Shown in pieces: positions 1-10,400 of a stretch of 64,000 nucleotides of DNA (its first letter is position 1; every line of letters begins with the position of its first letter). The position numbers were made by a program, and so were the translations under genes. The stretch comes from UBA7672 sp963738625 (GTDB taxonomy: Bacteria; Pseudomonadota; Alphaproteobacteria; Caulobacterales; Hyphomonadaceae). Under the pieces are notes generated by a model. That model had not been told where the DNA came from, made no database searches, and saw only the letters and a list, made by a program, of their open reading frames with translations. The stretch covers positions 62,001-126,000 of the forward strand of contig CAVTXH010000001.1 in NCBI GenBank assembly GCA_963738625.1, in the 5' to 3' direction.

Positions 1-3000
1 ATCCAGGTCGAGACTGAACCGGGGCTGCAGAGGGAAGCCGTCGCCGAGAACGAGACGCGCGGCGGCGACAAGGTTGGCGAGCCGGGCGTCGAGGCGTCCG
101 GCCAGCCGCCGGTTTTCCTCGCGCGGATCGGGGCGCGGCGGTTCGGCAGGCAGCGGCGCCAGTGCAGCGTCTGCGGCGGCGAGACGCTTCTGGATCACAG
201 CGAGCGCCGCGCGCGCCTGCTCGACGAGGCCAAATACTGCGGAGATGCTGACGCCTGCAGCGCTGCGTGGCAAAGCATCCGGTGTCCCAAACAGTGCGGC
301 CGCACGCATGCGCTCGCGCACGGTCGCCAGTCTCCCGGTCCAGGCGGTCGCATCGAAGGTCGTCGGATCAGCGCGCAGCGCATCATAGACTGCTGAGAGC
401 GTATTGAGATGAGTCTCAAGCGCCACAGCTGCATCGCGAAGAGCGTTGCGCACGTCGCCGACGCGCAGAGGCAGAACGGCAAGGTCGCCGCTGGCTTCCA
501 GCTTGAAACCCTTGGGGTTCCTCGGGTCGGCCTTCTCGTGGTCGGCGGGGAGGCGATAGTCCTGTGCGTTGAGTCCCCGGCCGCCGCCGGCAAGCCGACG
601 TAGTGCTCGCAGCTGCGGCAGAACGCGTGCAAGCGGTGTCGCGCCAGGGGCGGCGCTCGTATCGAGCACCAGCTTGAGCTCCCCCGCCGATGGCGCCGGG
701 CCAGAGAACAGCATGATGACATCGTCGCCGATATTGTCGGCAGCACGCACGCGGTCGGCGAGATGGCGCTCGAGATCATTGGCGCCGTCGCCTAGGCGGT
801 CCGCGCTCATCAGCACAAGATCGATCGCCTCGAGCCCCATCAGGTCGAGCGTCACGGTGCGCGGGCTGGCGCCCGCTGGGCGAACCTCGAAGCCGATCGC
901 GCCCAGCGCAGGCAGCTGGCCAGCAAGCCAGGCGTTGAGTCCAGGATTGGCGGCGGCCCGCGGCGTCTTCGGCGGCGCTCCGCCTCCAGCAGAAAGATGC
1001 AGGACGAGGCGCTGCGTGAAAACGCGTCCACTGCGGGGCGTCTGCGCCACGTCCGGCACGGGCGGCAGCTCGCCCTCGCCGGCCGCGTTGAGGACGCCGC
1101 TGGCGCGGTCGATATTCGACTGCACGGCCTGGTGGGCGCTCTCGGCCAGCATCAGATCGGCGACGGCGTCCAGCGACTCCTCAAGGTGCTCGGTCTCCTT
1201 AATGATCGCGAGCGCTTCGCGCGAACCCGGCGGCGGCAGGTCAGCGATGTCGTAAGGATAGACCTTCTTGACGCGCACATGGTCGAGGAAATCCTTGCCG
1301 TCGATGACGGTGCGCGCCTCGATGACCTCGGCGGGCGCATCGTCGTCGACCGGCGTGAGCCGCCGCGAGACCAGCGGGAACCTCGCGCGCAGCACGTAGA
1401 TGAACGCGTCGAGTTCGAGGCCAGGATGGCCCTCATGCAGGCCGCGCTCGAACTGGTAGCCGAGAAGTGCGGAGAGATCCTGTCCTGCGCGCATGCCCTC
1501 GATGAACCCCATGGCCGCACGTACGCGGCGCGAAGTGAGGTTGACGCTCATCAGGTCGCGGGTCTGGGGTTCGGCGTGGGTGAGGTAGGCGTTGCGCAGC
1601 ACGGCGGCGGTTACCGCATGGGTGAGCGAGGGCGCATGAACGAAACCACCATTGTCGGAGAGTTCGCTCACCACGCCGGAATCGCGGAGCACGTCCGGCA
1701 GGTCGCCTGGCGCGACCGGCTTCGGAACAGGCTTGGGGAGGAGGTCCTCTACATAGCCATAGGCGCCGAGATAAAGGCCCCGCGCCCTGCCCTCGCGCCG
1801 GCGCATGACATCGAGCCGCCGCGCGACGAGGCCGGTCTGCCAGCCATCGAGGCGATAGCTTGCAAGGTCGACATGCTCGGCGAAGAGCCGTTCCAGCGCC
1901 GCGGTGGACAGGCGTTTCAGGCGATCAAGCGCGGCGCGCTGCGATTGCAGCGGTAGCGCCTCGGGAAGAGGCGCCGGTGCCGGCCCGACACCCCCCTGCG
2001 AGGCGTCGAGCAGAAGATCGCCGAGCGTGCGCGTGTTGCGAGTGAGACCGAGCCTTGCGGCGTCGAACAGCGGCGCATGGTCGTCCGGCAAGGTCTTCTG
2101 GCCGCCGACGTTCACCACCGACGGCATGGCCGCGGCAGCAGCGAACTCGGCATGGAAGCGCGTGAACAATGAATGCGAGCTCGATGTGAGCTGCGAGGTC
2201 CAGGCGTTGTGCAGGAGGCGATAGAGCAGCGCCTTGGGCGCCGCAATGCGATCGCCGGCGGCATTTCGGAAGGTCTCGCCCCTGAGCTCTTCGGTTGTCG
2301 CGTTGAGCAGCCAGTCGATGTAGTTGCGAACATCGTCGAACTTCGAGATGCGCTCGCTCTCGGAAAGCGGCAAGTCCGGGTCCTGGTCGACGACAGGGAC
2401 CTTGAGGGGATCGGCGTCGTGGAAAAACACAAGGCTCGCCAGCGGCAGGTCCCTGGGATCGAGCGGCAGCTGGGCGAACGCATGGTCGCGCGCGGCGAGA
2501 CGGCGGGCCCACCAGTTGAGCGCGATCATCGGGATGACGCCGGTGAAGTTGAGCGTGTTCCATGCCGCCGGATCGGTGACGGCCTTGCGCGAGGCGAAGG
2601 AGACTGAGCTTGCAAGCTGGCCGATGACGCGCATGGAGTTGACGAGCGCGTCATCGCCGCCGCCGCCCATCTGTGCGATGGGCCCCGCCGGGTTGGCGCC
2701 GGCGGATTCGAAATTGCGGCGGAACCATTTCAGACCGCTGACGATTGAGCCCATCTCGCCGGCCTCTCGGCCTTCCTCTTCGGCCCAGGCCGTCAGGTCA
2801 CTGGTCGCCAGTACTCCGTAGGGCTGGCGGCCGATCCGGATATTGGGCAGCAGCGTGCGGCCGGTCACATAGGTAAGAAAGTAACGCTCGATCTCACCTT
2901 TCAGCGCCGGGGTCATACGTCCCGCAACCATGTCGGTAAGGAAACGGCCGAAGGTCGCCGGCCAGAGCGCCCGGTTCATGGCGAGCGCATCGGCGATGTC

Positions 3001-4284
3001 ATGGCGGTCCGCAGCGCCTGGCCAGTCGCTTACGCTCGCGAACGAGACACCGAGGGCCTCCGCAAGACGTTGGGCGTCCGATTTTCCGGCATGATCGAGC
3101 ACTGCTCCGGGCGCAAGACCGTGCACTTCCTGTGCGACCAGCGCCTCATCCGCGGCAAGGTCGGAGGAGAAGGCCGAAGGCGCACCGTCAGTGTTGTTGG
3201 TCGGCGCACCATTGGCCAGGAGGTCGATGCCGCCGGTGAAACGGTGCTCTGCAAGCAGCGCCTCGAGGGCGGCGGCGCCTGCCTCATGATCCATCGTGAG
3301 CTTGGCGCCGAGTGCAACGATGCGGTGAAAGCCGACGCGCTGCTGTTCTGGCGGCACGCTCAGGGTCACCGCCATGCCCACCTCGACCGCGCGGTCGAAG
3401 TTGATGAGCCAGTCGAGCCTGGGATCGGCGGCGAGTCTGCCATCGGCGCCGCGCGAGAGCTCCGCCTCCGGCGCTTCCGGGTCCGGCCCGAGCATGAGCG
3501 AATCCGGTATCGGCTTGCCGAGGGCGCGCGCGACTTCCTTGCCGTCGTGGCCGATGCCGATGACGACGAAATAGTCCGGCAACAGCCGTGCGCGCGGCGG
3601 CGCAGTGCTGTGCGAGAGCCGAACCGGCGCTTCGGGCTCAGGCGCGGGCGCAGGCGACGCCGCGGGGGCGGGCTGCGGATCAGATTTAGTCGTCCGCGCG
3701 ATGTAGCGGGCGCGCGGGCCGCCATAACGCGTCGCCAGAAGATTCCAGGCGCCAAGCTCTGCGGCGCGCCGCTCGTCCATGCCGAGGCTCTGCGCGCGGG
3801 CCCGCTCGGCCCAGTAGGCGACGCCCGCCGCACGCTCCCCGGCGCTGAGCAGCGGGTCGTGTGTCGAGATATTGACGTCATCCGGGAAAATGCGAACGCG
3901 CAGACGCATGCCGCCATCGCCGTGGGCGAACTTGGTCTCAAGCCGCACCGGAAACATGAGGATGGGGACGTGGTCATCGAGCGCGCCCACCGCGTCGTCG
4001 ACCGGCATGCGCGAGAATTCAAGGACGGCGGCGCTAACGCGGCCGGCGAGATCGGCAAGCTCGGCGCGGCGTTTCTTTGTTTCCGCTTCCAGCGCGGCGA
4101 CCTCGCGGTCGAGTGCGGCCGTCGCGCCGCGATCGTTGTCGCTGCCGGGCCTGCGCTCAAGTTCCGCGCGGCGCAGCCGGAGCGCCTCCGTGCGCAGGCC
4201 GGAGGCGCGGGCCTGAACGGCCGCGGCCTCGCGAGCGGCGCGGAGCGCGGCCAGCTGCTTCTGCGTTGCGCTGAGGTCCGGCAT
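1..4284 (-). CDS. giant hypothetical protein, last visible gene of the S8 protease operon (3' end outside window)
   Basis: The minus frame opens at an ATG at 4284 and has no stop down to base 1, so at least 1428 residues are present and the C-terminus is missing. Residues 1-90 are Ala/Glu/Arg-rich and look like a long coiled coil. Recognisable blocks follow: FPVRLETKF near residue 111, IFPDDVNISTHDP near 131-143, and LLPNIRIGRQPYGVL near 478-492. I recall blocks of this kind from other very large uncharacterised bacterial proteins but know no function. I see no signal peptide or membrane segment. It starts 2 bp after the stop of the 1065-aa gene, so translation is probably coupled. No enzymatic motif is visible. 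A structural or scaffold role is only an inference from its size and its operon partners. The long opposite-strand ORFs here are shadows. Confidence 0.8.
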   Translation of the reverse strand, partial: MPDLSATQKQLAALRAAREAAAVQARASGLRTEALRLRRAELERRPGSDNDRGATAALDREVAALEAETKKRRAELADLAGRVSAAVLEFSRMPVDDAVGALDDHVPILMFPVRLETKFAHGDGGMRLRVRIFPDDVNISTHDPLLSAGERAAGVAYWAERARAQSLGMDERRAAELGAWNLLATRYGGPRARYIARTTKSDPQPAPAASPAPAPEPEAPVRLSHSTAPPRARLLPDYFVVIGIGHDGKEVARALGKPIPDSLMLGPDPEAPEAELSRGADGRLAADPRLDWLINFDRAVEVGMAVTLSVPPEQQRVGFHRIVALGAKLTMDHEAGAAALEALLAEHRFTGGIDLLANGAPTNNTDGAPSAFSSDLAADEALVAQEVHGLAPGAVLDHAGKSDAQRLAEALGVSFASVSDWPGAADRHDIADALAMNRALWPATFGRFLTDMVAGRMTPALKGEIERYFLTYVTGRTLLPNIRIGRQPYGVLATSDLTAWAEEEGREAGEMGSIVSGLKWFRRNFESAGANPAGPIAQMGGGGDDALVNSMRVIGQLASSVSFASRKAVTDPAAWNTLNFTGVIPMIALNWWARRLAARDHAFAQLPLDPRDLPLASLVFFHDADPLKVPVVDQDPDLPLSESERISKFDDVRNYIDWLLNATTEELRGETFRNAAGDRIAAPKALLYRLLHNAWTSQLTSSSHSLFTRFHAEFAAAAAMPSVVNVGGQKTLPDDHAPLFDAARLGLTRNTRTLGDLLLDASQGGVGPAPAPLPEALPLQSQRAALDRLKRLSTAALERLFAEHVDLASYRLDGWQTGLVARRLDVMRRREGRARGLYLGAYGYVEDLLPKPVPKPVAPGDLPDVLRDSGVVSELSDNGGFVHAPSLTHAVTAAVLRNAYLTHAEPQTRDLMSVNLTSRRVRAAMGFIEGMRAGQDLSALLGYQFERGLHEGHPGLELDAFIYVLRARFPLVSRRLTPVDDDAPAEVIEARTVIDGKDFLDHVRVKKVYPYDIADLPPPGSREALAIIKETEHLEESLDAVADLMLAESAHQAVQSNIDRASGVLNAAGEGELPPVPDVAQTPRSGRVFTQRLVLHLSAGGGAPPKTPRAAANPGLNAWLAGQLPALGAIGFEVRPAGASPRTVTLDLMGLEAIDLVLMSADRLGDGANDLERHLADRVRAADNIGDDVIMLFSGPAPSAGELKLVLDTSAAPGATPLARVLPQLRALRRLAGGGRGLNAQDYRLPADHEKADPRNPKGFKLEASGDLAVLPLRVGDVRNALRDAAVALETHLNTLSAVYDALRADPTTFDATAWTGRLATVRERMRAAALFGTPDALPRSAAGVSISAVFGLVEQARAALAVIQKRLAAADAALAPLPAEPPRPDPREENRRLAGRLDARLANLVAAARLVLGDGFPLQPRFSLDLD

Positions 4285-4286
4285 TC

Positions 4287-7200
4287 TCAGACCTTTCCGC
4301 GTTCGAGCATCTGGCGGGCGTGCCAGGCCACCATGACGGGCTTCTGATAGAGGATTGCTGCAATGTCCGCGGCTGTTGCGCCTGCGCCTGGGGCCCAGTT
4401 CAACGGCTGCGCCGGCTGGTCGCCATGCGGGTTCGAAGTGAACGGCGCCGCCAGGTCGATGATCTTGCGGTCCGTCATGTCGAGATGATCCCAGGAAAAA
4501 TTGTCCCACGTGATCGGGCTCGCCATCGACGCGGGCGGTGCGTTTTCATCGAGGCCGAGGCGCGGCTCGCCCAGGGCCTCCTGCAGAACGAAGAACCAGC
4601 CGAGCTTGTCGGCGGGTATGGAGGCGCGCGCCGCCGCGGTCTCATCAAGCGCCGGGTCGCCGCGCGCCTGATCGAGCGTCAGCTTGAAACCGACGAAGGT
4701 AAGGTCGGGCGCGACCGGCGCCGTGAAGATCGGATACTCGATGTTCGGATCGTCAACGCCGGCAAGCGCCTTGGCGCCTTCCTCGTCATGGAGCGCGAGC
4801 TCGTTCACATGCCGCGGATCCGTGCTCCAGCGCGCACGCTGGGCGTAGACGATGGTGTTGGGATAGCGCTTGAGCAGGTCGCCGCGCACCGCCAGCACCA
4901 CGGTCTCGCCACTGAAGCCGCGCAGCGGATTGGGGTTCTGGCCAAGCAGGCTGGCAGACGGCCAAAGATGCATCGCCTCGATGTCCTTGAGCTTGCGTGC
5001 GCGCTCCCTACCCTCGAGCCCCGGGGTAGGCACGCGCGACACATCCCAGAACTGGCGGAAGGGCGTACCGCGGCTGTCGGTCGGATACTCGCGCCAGAGC
5101 AGTTCGCGCGCGAACTCGTGGTTCACGCCGGCCATGTACGCCTCGATGAAGGGCGGGTTGGTGAGGAGGATCGTCACCGTGTTGGGCGGGATGAGACCGA
5201 TGTTCGGCGCCAACAGGTCATCATTGATCTCCGAGAGCGGCCGGTACATCGGCTCCTTGATGTCGGGATAGGCCATCACCGGCTTGATCGCCGGCGGCGC
5301 GGTGGGATCGCTCGGGGGCGGCGCTGCGCCGGAATAGGCTTCCAGCGCATAATCGATGATGGAATGCTCGCCGATTCGGATCAGGCCCGACGCCCGCTTC
5401 GCATAGGACGCGGCTGGGGCGATCGCGGTCAGGACCTTGCGCTGTGCGTTGTCCGTATCGAACCGCGCGCGCTCGAGCGCTGGCGCGGGCCGTGCGGCAA
5501 CCAAGCTTGCGAAGTCGCGCAAGGCGATGCCGAAGTCGCGGACGACGGCGGGATCTGCCGGCTGGGCAGCAATCGCTCCGGGCTCGGAGAGCGCAAAGCG
5601 CGCGGGTGGCTCACGGGGTATCGCCTCAGGCTTCAATGCGTCGAGACGGAGCTTGCCGGCCGACTCGATCGCCGGACGCGCGCTTAGCGCTGTGACGATC
5701 ATGCCGCCTGCGGCGGCCGCCAGCGCCCCGGCGACCGCGAGTCCGGCGGCGCCGCCAAGCAACAGGAAAGCGCCGGCGGCGAGCGCGAGGAGGAGGATGA
5801 CGATCAGCCACAGCCAGCGAAGCAGCTGCTTTCTGTTCTTCAGGCTCTCGTCGATGGCGCCGGCGATCTGGCCAAGCGTGGGGCCGGCCACGGGCTGCGC
5901 CGGGGGCGCCGCGGACACGCGCTGCTCGTTCAGGGCGGCTGCGAATTCTCCGGGTGCGCGGGCGCGCCGATCTGCAGGCAATGCGCGCTTCATGACGAGA
6001 CCGCGCGGACGCGTCAGCTTGCGGAAGGCCGGCGTCAGCGCTGCCTTCGGCAGGCGGCTGTCAGCGACGAGGGCGCGGATCGTCTTGGGCGATCCCAGCA
6101 CGCGCGACAGCATTGGCGAGGCGATCGAGAGCGCGGTCATCGCCGGGAGCGGCGACACGCTCTTTGCGAAAGCCTTGTGCATTGCCGCCTGCGAGAAGCG
6201 CAGGAAGCCGGCCTTGCGGTTGGCGGCCACAATCTCGCCGACCTGCTCCCAGGCGAGCTTCATGTAGCGCTCCTGGTGCTTGCGTACGACGCGTGCGCCG
6301 AGGCCGCCCGCTGCGCGCTGGCGCGGATCGAGGTTGAGGTCATGCGCCCACGTTGGTCTCTGCACGGGATCGACGCGGTCGAGCAAAGCATGCCAGCCGC
6401 CGGTGAGCGGTGGCGCGACGACCGGATCGCTGACATGGCTCGCCTGTGCGTCGGACGGCGCATTGACGACAAGCGCCGCGTCGGCGGGGAAGCTGGATAG
6501 CACATCGAGCGGCTTGGGCGTCATGTCCGGCGCCTTCAGGGCGCCTTCGAGGCCGACGACGCCCTTGTGGTGCGCGGGCGGCTCCCCTGGACCAAGCGCT
6601 TCGGCAACCACGGGCATCCCGAAGCCTGGCGCGGCGATGTCCATGTCGCGCACGCCGACACGCTGGTCGACCTTGCGCGGGACGATGCGCTGCACGAGGT
6701 CTTCGAAGTCCCCGCCCTCCCCGGTGCGAAAATACCATTCGAAGTAGATCGGAAACTCGCCGGCGCCGCCGCTCCAGGAGAGCGCCATGCCGGGATCTGC
6801 ATCGTCATTGATCGGAAGCCCGAGGCCGGCCTTGCGGCCCACCTCGAACGTCGGGACCACGAACGCCGTGTAGGCCGTGTTGCGATCGAGCCGCCGTGGC
6901 GAGACAAGGCGCGAGACGCCGCTGTCCGGCGCCGCATCAAGACGCGCACGGAGCTGAGCCAGGTCAGGCGCGGCATCGCCGCCGACATCGCCTGCGATCT
7001 GCACATGCGCCCAGGCCCAGAGCTGCCCCTCAGGCGGAAAGAAGCTTGCAAGATTGGGCGAGTTGACGATGACCGATGTCAGCGGACGGCTTGGGGCCTG
7101 GTTACGCTCGAACTCGCCCTCGGCCAGCACAAGAAGACTGAGCCAGGGCGTCAGGCGATGCGATGGGAGATCCGCCGGCGCGGGCGTATGCCGCCAACAG

Positions 7201-7484
7201 AAGTCTTCGTCGTAGAACTCGATGAAAGGCAGATAGTTTGGCTCGAAGTCAGTGACCCAATGGCGCGGCTCGGTGCGCACGACCAGGTCCTGGCTGATGC
7301 CGACGACGTCGCCCGGCCCCTGCAGCTTAAAGGTCTTCTCAATCGGCGCGCCGGTTGCGGCGCCGTCGCTCAGGGCAAGGCTCACCTTGATCTCGGCGCG
7401 ACTTTTCGCGGTCGCCGGCGCGATGACGGCATTCGCTGCGCCGCGGCGCAGCCAGGCAAGGAAGCTGTAACGCGCAAGGGCCAT
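4287..7484 (-). CDS. 1065-aa uncharacterised protein with central transmembrane hairpin
   Basis: The function is unknown. The N-terminal third carries conserved-looking blocks: NYLPFIEFYDEDFCWR (about 83-98), RLTPWLSLLVLAEGEF (110-125), YTAFVVPTFEVGRKAGLG (205-222) and FRTGEGGDFEDLV (252-264). Two adjacent hydrophobic stretches at about 555-577 and 579-600 would form a membrane hairpin in an otherwise soluble-looking protein. The C-terminal third has FARELLWREYPTDSRGTPF and ends with a helix around YQKPVMVAWHARQ. There is no signal peptide. Its ATG overlaps the stop of the DUF6603-like gene by one base, and the next gene begins 2 bp after its stop, so it is clearly an operon member. I remember similar proteins in distant bacteria but no assigned role. 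A membrane-anchored component of a large assembly is a guess. Confidence 0.8.
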   Translation of the reverse strand: MALARYSFLAWLRRGAANAVIAPATAKSRAEIKVSLALSDGAATGAPIEKTFKLQGPGDVVGISQDLVVRTEPRHWVTDFEPNYLPFIEFYDEDFCWRHTPAPADLPSHRLTPWLSLLVLAEGEFERNQAPSRPLTSVIVNSPNLASFFPPEGQLWAWAHVQIAGDVGGDAAPDLAQLRARLDAAPDSGVSRLVSPRRLDRNTAYTAFVVPTFEVGRKAGLGLPINDDADPGMALSWSGGAGEFPIYFEWYFRTGEGGDFEDLVQRIVPRKVDQRVGVRDMDIAAPGFGMPVVAEALGPGEPPAHHKGVVGLEGALKAPDMTPKPLDVLSSFPADAALVVNAPSDAQASHVSDPVVAPPLTGGWHALLDRVDPVQRPTWAHDLNLDPRQRAAGGLGARVVRKHQERYMKLAWEQVGEIVAANRKAGFLRFSQAAMHKAFAKSVSPLPAMTALSIASPMLSRVLGSPKTIRALVADSRLPKAALTPAFRKLTRPRGLVMKRALPADRRARAPGEFAAALNEQRVSAAPPAQPVAGPTLGQIAGAIDESLKNRKQLLRWLWLIVILLLALAAGAFLLLGGAAGLAVAGALAAAAGGMIVTALSARPAIESAGKLRLDALKPEAIPREPPARFALSEPGAIAAQPADPAVVRDFGIALRDFASLVAARPAPALERARFDTDNAQRKVLTAIAPAASYAKRASGLIRIGEHSIIDYALEAYSGAAPPPSDPTAPPAIKPVMAYPDIKEPMYRPLSEINDDLLAPNIGLIPPNTVTILLTNPPFIEAYMAGVNHEFARELLWREYPTDSRGTPFRQFWDVSRVPTPGLEGRERARKLKDIEAMHLWPSASLLGQNPNPLRGFSGETVVLAVRGDLLKRYPNTIVYAQRARWSTDPRHVNELALHDEEGAKALAGVDDPNIEYPIFTAPVAPDLTFVGFKLTLDQARGDPALDETAAARASIPADKLGWFFVLQEALGEPRLGLDENAPPASMASPITWDNFSWDHLDMTDRKIIDLAAPFTSNPHGDQPAQPLNWAPGAGATAADIAAILYQKPVMVAWHARQMLERGKV

Positions 7485-10400
7485 CAGGCGGCCGCCTCAT
7501 AGGAAGAGACGACCTGGAGCCTGCCGGAGAGCCGTGCGTCCTTGCGCACCACATCTTGCATCGCGATCACGGCCGCTGACTGCGAGGAAAACACCAGGCC
7601 GGGCGCATGCAGGCGAAGATCGTCCGCGCCTGCAACGACGAAGTGTTCCTTCGGCAGCGTAACCGGAGGCGTCGCGAGGCCCGTGGGCGCGCGTTTCTCA
7701 GCGGAAAGTTTGGAGCGGCCGGCGGCTGAGCCCGCGACCAAGAGGTCAAGCAGTGCATCGCGCAGGAAAAAGAAGAGCGGCCGGCGCGGCTTGCGCACAT
7801 AGATGACCTCATAGGCGACATCGACCCTGGTCTGGTAGTCAGCCCTGGGCGCGGCGCCGCCGGCGATCTCGATCCCCGACTGGAATGGCTCGAACGACCG
7901 GCGCGACAGCCGCTCGGCGTCGTTCAGCTCCAGAAACTGCGCGGCCGGAAACTGCTCCTCGACGGGATTGGTTCCCGGCGGCGCAACACCGGCGCCGAGA
8001 CTCACGTCGACGATGGCGAACGTGTTGGGGCCCTCGACTCGCTGCGCGCCGATGCGTGCGAGCGGCAGATGAAGCGGCGCGACTTTCTGGCTGACGGCGA
8101 GCGCGCCAGTCGGCGGGATCACCACGCCTGCGCTGGCGCCTAGCTCACGCTGGGACACGTGCGCGCGCGCCGGCGCAAGTGCGCGCCAGGCGCCGTCGGC
8201 GCGGAGCGCGTCTTCAAGCAGTGTGCGCGCCTGCACGGGCGGCAGTGAGCTGTCGCGGTCCTCGCCGAAGGTGACCTCGAAGCCGGCCGAGATCGTCACG
8301 GTGAAGATGAAGCCGATCTCGAACGAGCCGCGGCCGCGTGCGTGCCACGGCGTCGGACCATCGAGCATAAGCTCGAGGCGGATCGAGAACAGGGTCGAGC
8401 CGCCGGAGCGCACGGCGACCTGCCCTGCAACCTCGGCAATGAAGTGGAAGGGATCGAAGCGCAGTAGCGCGTCCAGGCTGACGAAGCCGTAGACGTTGAA
8501 GACCTTGACCCCGTAGTAGAGCTCGACTTTGGCGCCGAACTGCACAGTGTTCGACGTGACGGCGAAGTAGGCCTCCGCCGAGAGGCGCGGGTTGCCGGCC
8601 CACATTGAGATGGCGAGCCGGTTGAGCGTGGGCAACGCCAGCGGCGGAGGCGTGAAGTCTGGGTGGAAGCCGCCAGCGGTCAGGAGGAAGCTTGCGTTCT
8701 CGCCCCAGTAGAGGCGCACCGCCATGTCGCCAGTGAGCGTGAACGCAAGGAGGCGGGAGTCGAACAGCGAGGCGTCGATCGACAACTCCTTCCGTTCGAA
8801 GTCGATCACGCCGAGGAAATTGACCTGCAGGTTGAGGATGGCGACATCGTCGGCCGGGACGGCTACGCGCAGCACGCCCAGGATGGCGACAGCGGGACGC
8901 GGGATCTCGATTATGATGCCGAGTTCGAGAGTAACAAGGGGCGGGGTCCCCCAGCCGAGTTTCGCCATCGGCCCGATGAGATAGCGCCCGCTCTGCGGCG
9001 GGAACATGCGCTTCAGGTCGCCGATGATGCGCGGGGCGTTGGCGATCAGGTCCTTGGGGAACAGGATCGAGTTCATCGAACCGTCGCGCAGGCCGGCGCG
9101 GAGCTGGTCATGGAGCGCTGTACGATTGACCCCAAGCAGGCCGCCGACGCCGTTCAGAGTGAAACCGAAGCTCAACTGGATCGGCGTGAACTCGGCGTTG
9201 ATGACGACAACGAGCGAATAGGCCTCGGCGCCGTCGGGCATGCGCGTTTCGAGCACGCCGAACGCCTTGACCTGCACAACATCCTGGAAGACGAGCTCAA
9301 GCGCGCTTGCGTACTCGCCGGAGGCGGGGTCGCGCCTGAGGAAGCCCCCGCCCGAAAATCCTCCGCCGTCGATCGATAGTCCGAGCCCGCTTGGCGGCTT
9401 GAAGCCGGCATCGAGCTGCATCGGCCCAAGATTGCCGCCACCCTCGGGAAAGCTCGCCTTGAACTCGACGCCAACGCGGTCGACGACAGCCGTGAACGGA
9501 CCAAGCTCCCCGCGCAGCGCAGCTGAGATCTCCAGCGGAATCTCGCCATTCTTGAAGCCGGCAATGAGATAGACCGTCTCGATGGTTGCCGGCCCCAGGC
9601 GAGCATGGGTCGGGATGGCGATCTCAAGGGCTGCACTGCCGTCGAACTTGAACCCCTTGGTCGGCGACCAGCTAGCGCCGAGCGTGATGTCGGACTTGCC
9701 GCGCCCGCCGCCGGAAATGGATTTGAGGAAGCCGTCGCCGCCGCCGACGTCGAGAACCGCGTTGAGGCCTTCGGTGGTGAAGGAGAAGCGGGGCTCGGCG
9801 TGGGAGTGGTTGGGCGGGGTCGCCGCTGCAAGCTTGAGCTCCGCCTTGGCCTCGAAGCGCTTGAGCTCGATACGCGTCGCGCCAGCAAGCGCGACCAGCG
9901 TCATGGGCGCCTTGTCTTCGCGCCCGGCGAGGAGTGCGAGGGTCAGGTCGGCGCTCGCTTCGCCGGCGGGCGGCTTCAGAGTGAGCCTGCCTGGAGGGAA
10001 AAGACCGAGCTCCACGCCGGCTTCCCATCGCGACTTCGAGGCAGTGCGCAGGCTCCAGGGGCCGCCCAGTGGAAGGGTGAAGTCGACGTCGGCGCTCGCG
10101 TCGTCCGCCCAGCGCGCCACGAGGCCCTTCGGGCCCGTGGGATCGGCGGGGTCGTCGCCGATCGTCAGGTGGCCGTAGGGAATTTCGAGGCGCACCGGCT
10201 CGCCCGGCGGGAACAGCAGGCTCAACCGGTGATCGTGGATGTCCAGCACATTGATGATACGGGCGATGATCTCGTGGCCGTCAAAGTCGGGCTGACCCCA
10301 GCCCGTCGTCTCCGCCAGGTAGGCGAGAGGGTCCGTGGCGAGCTTGCCGAGTGCGTCGAGATGCGTCCGCCGGTAGCGGTGAGGAATAAGCCGGGGGTCG

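Noticed and set aside
997..1956. 319-aa plus-strand ORF opposite the giant gene
   Set aside because: Low-complexity Arg/Ala/Asp-rich translation. The minus frame is open throughout, carries coherent motifs and joins the operon.
3001..4347. 448-aa plus-strand ORF
   Set aside because: Antisense shadow of the giant gene, with no recognisable family or RBS.
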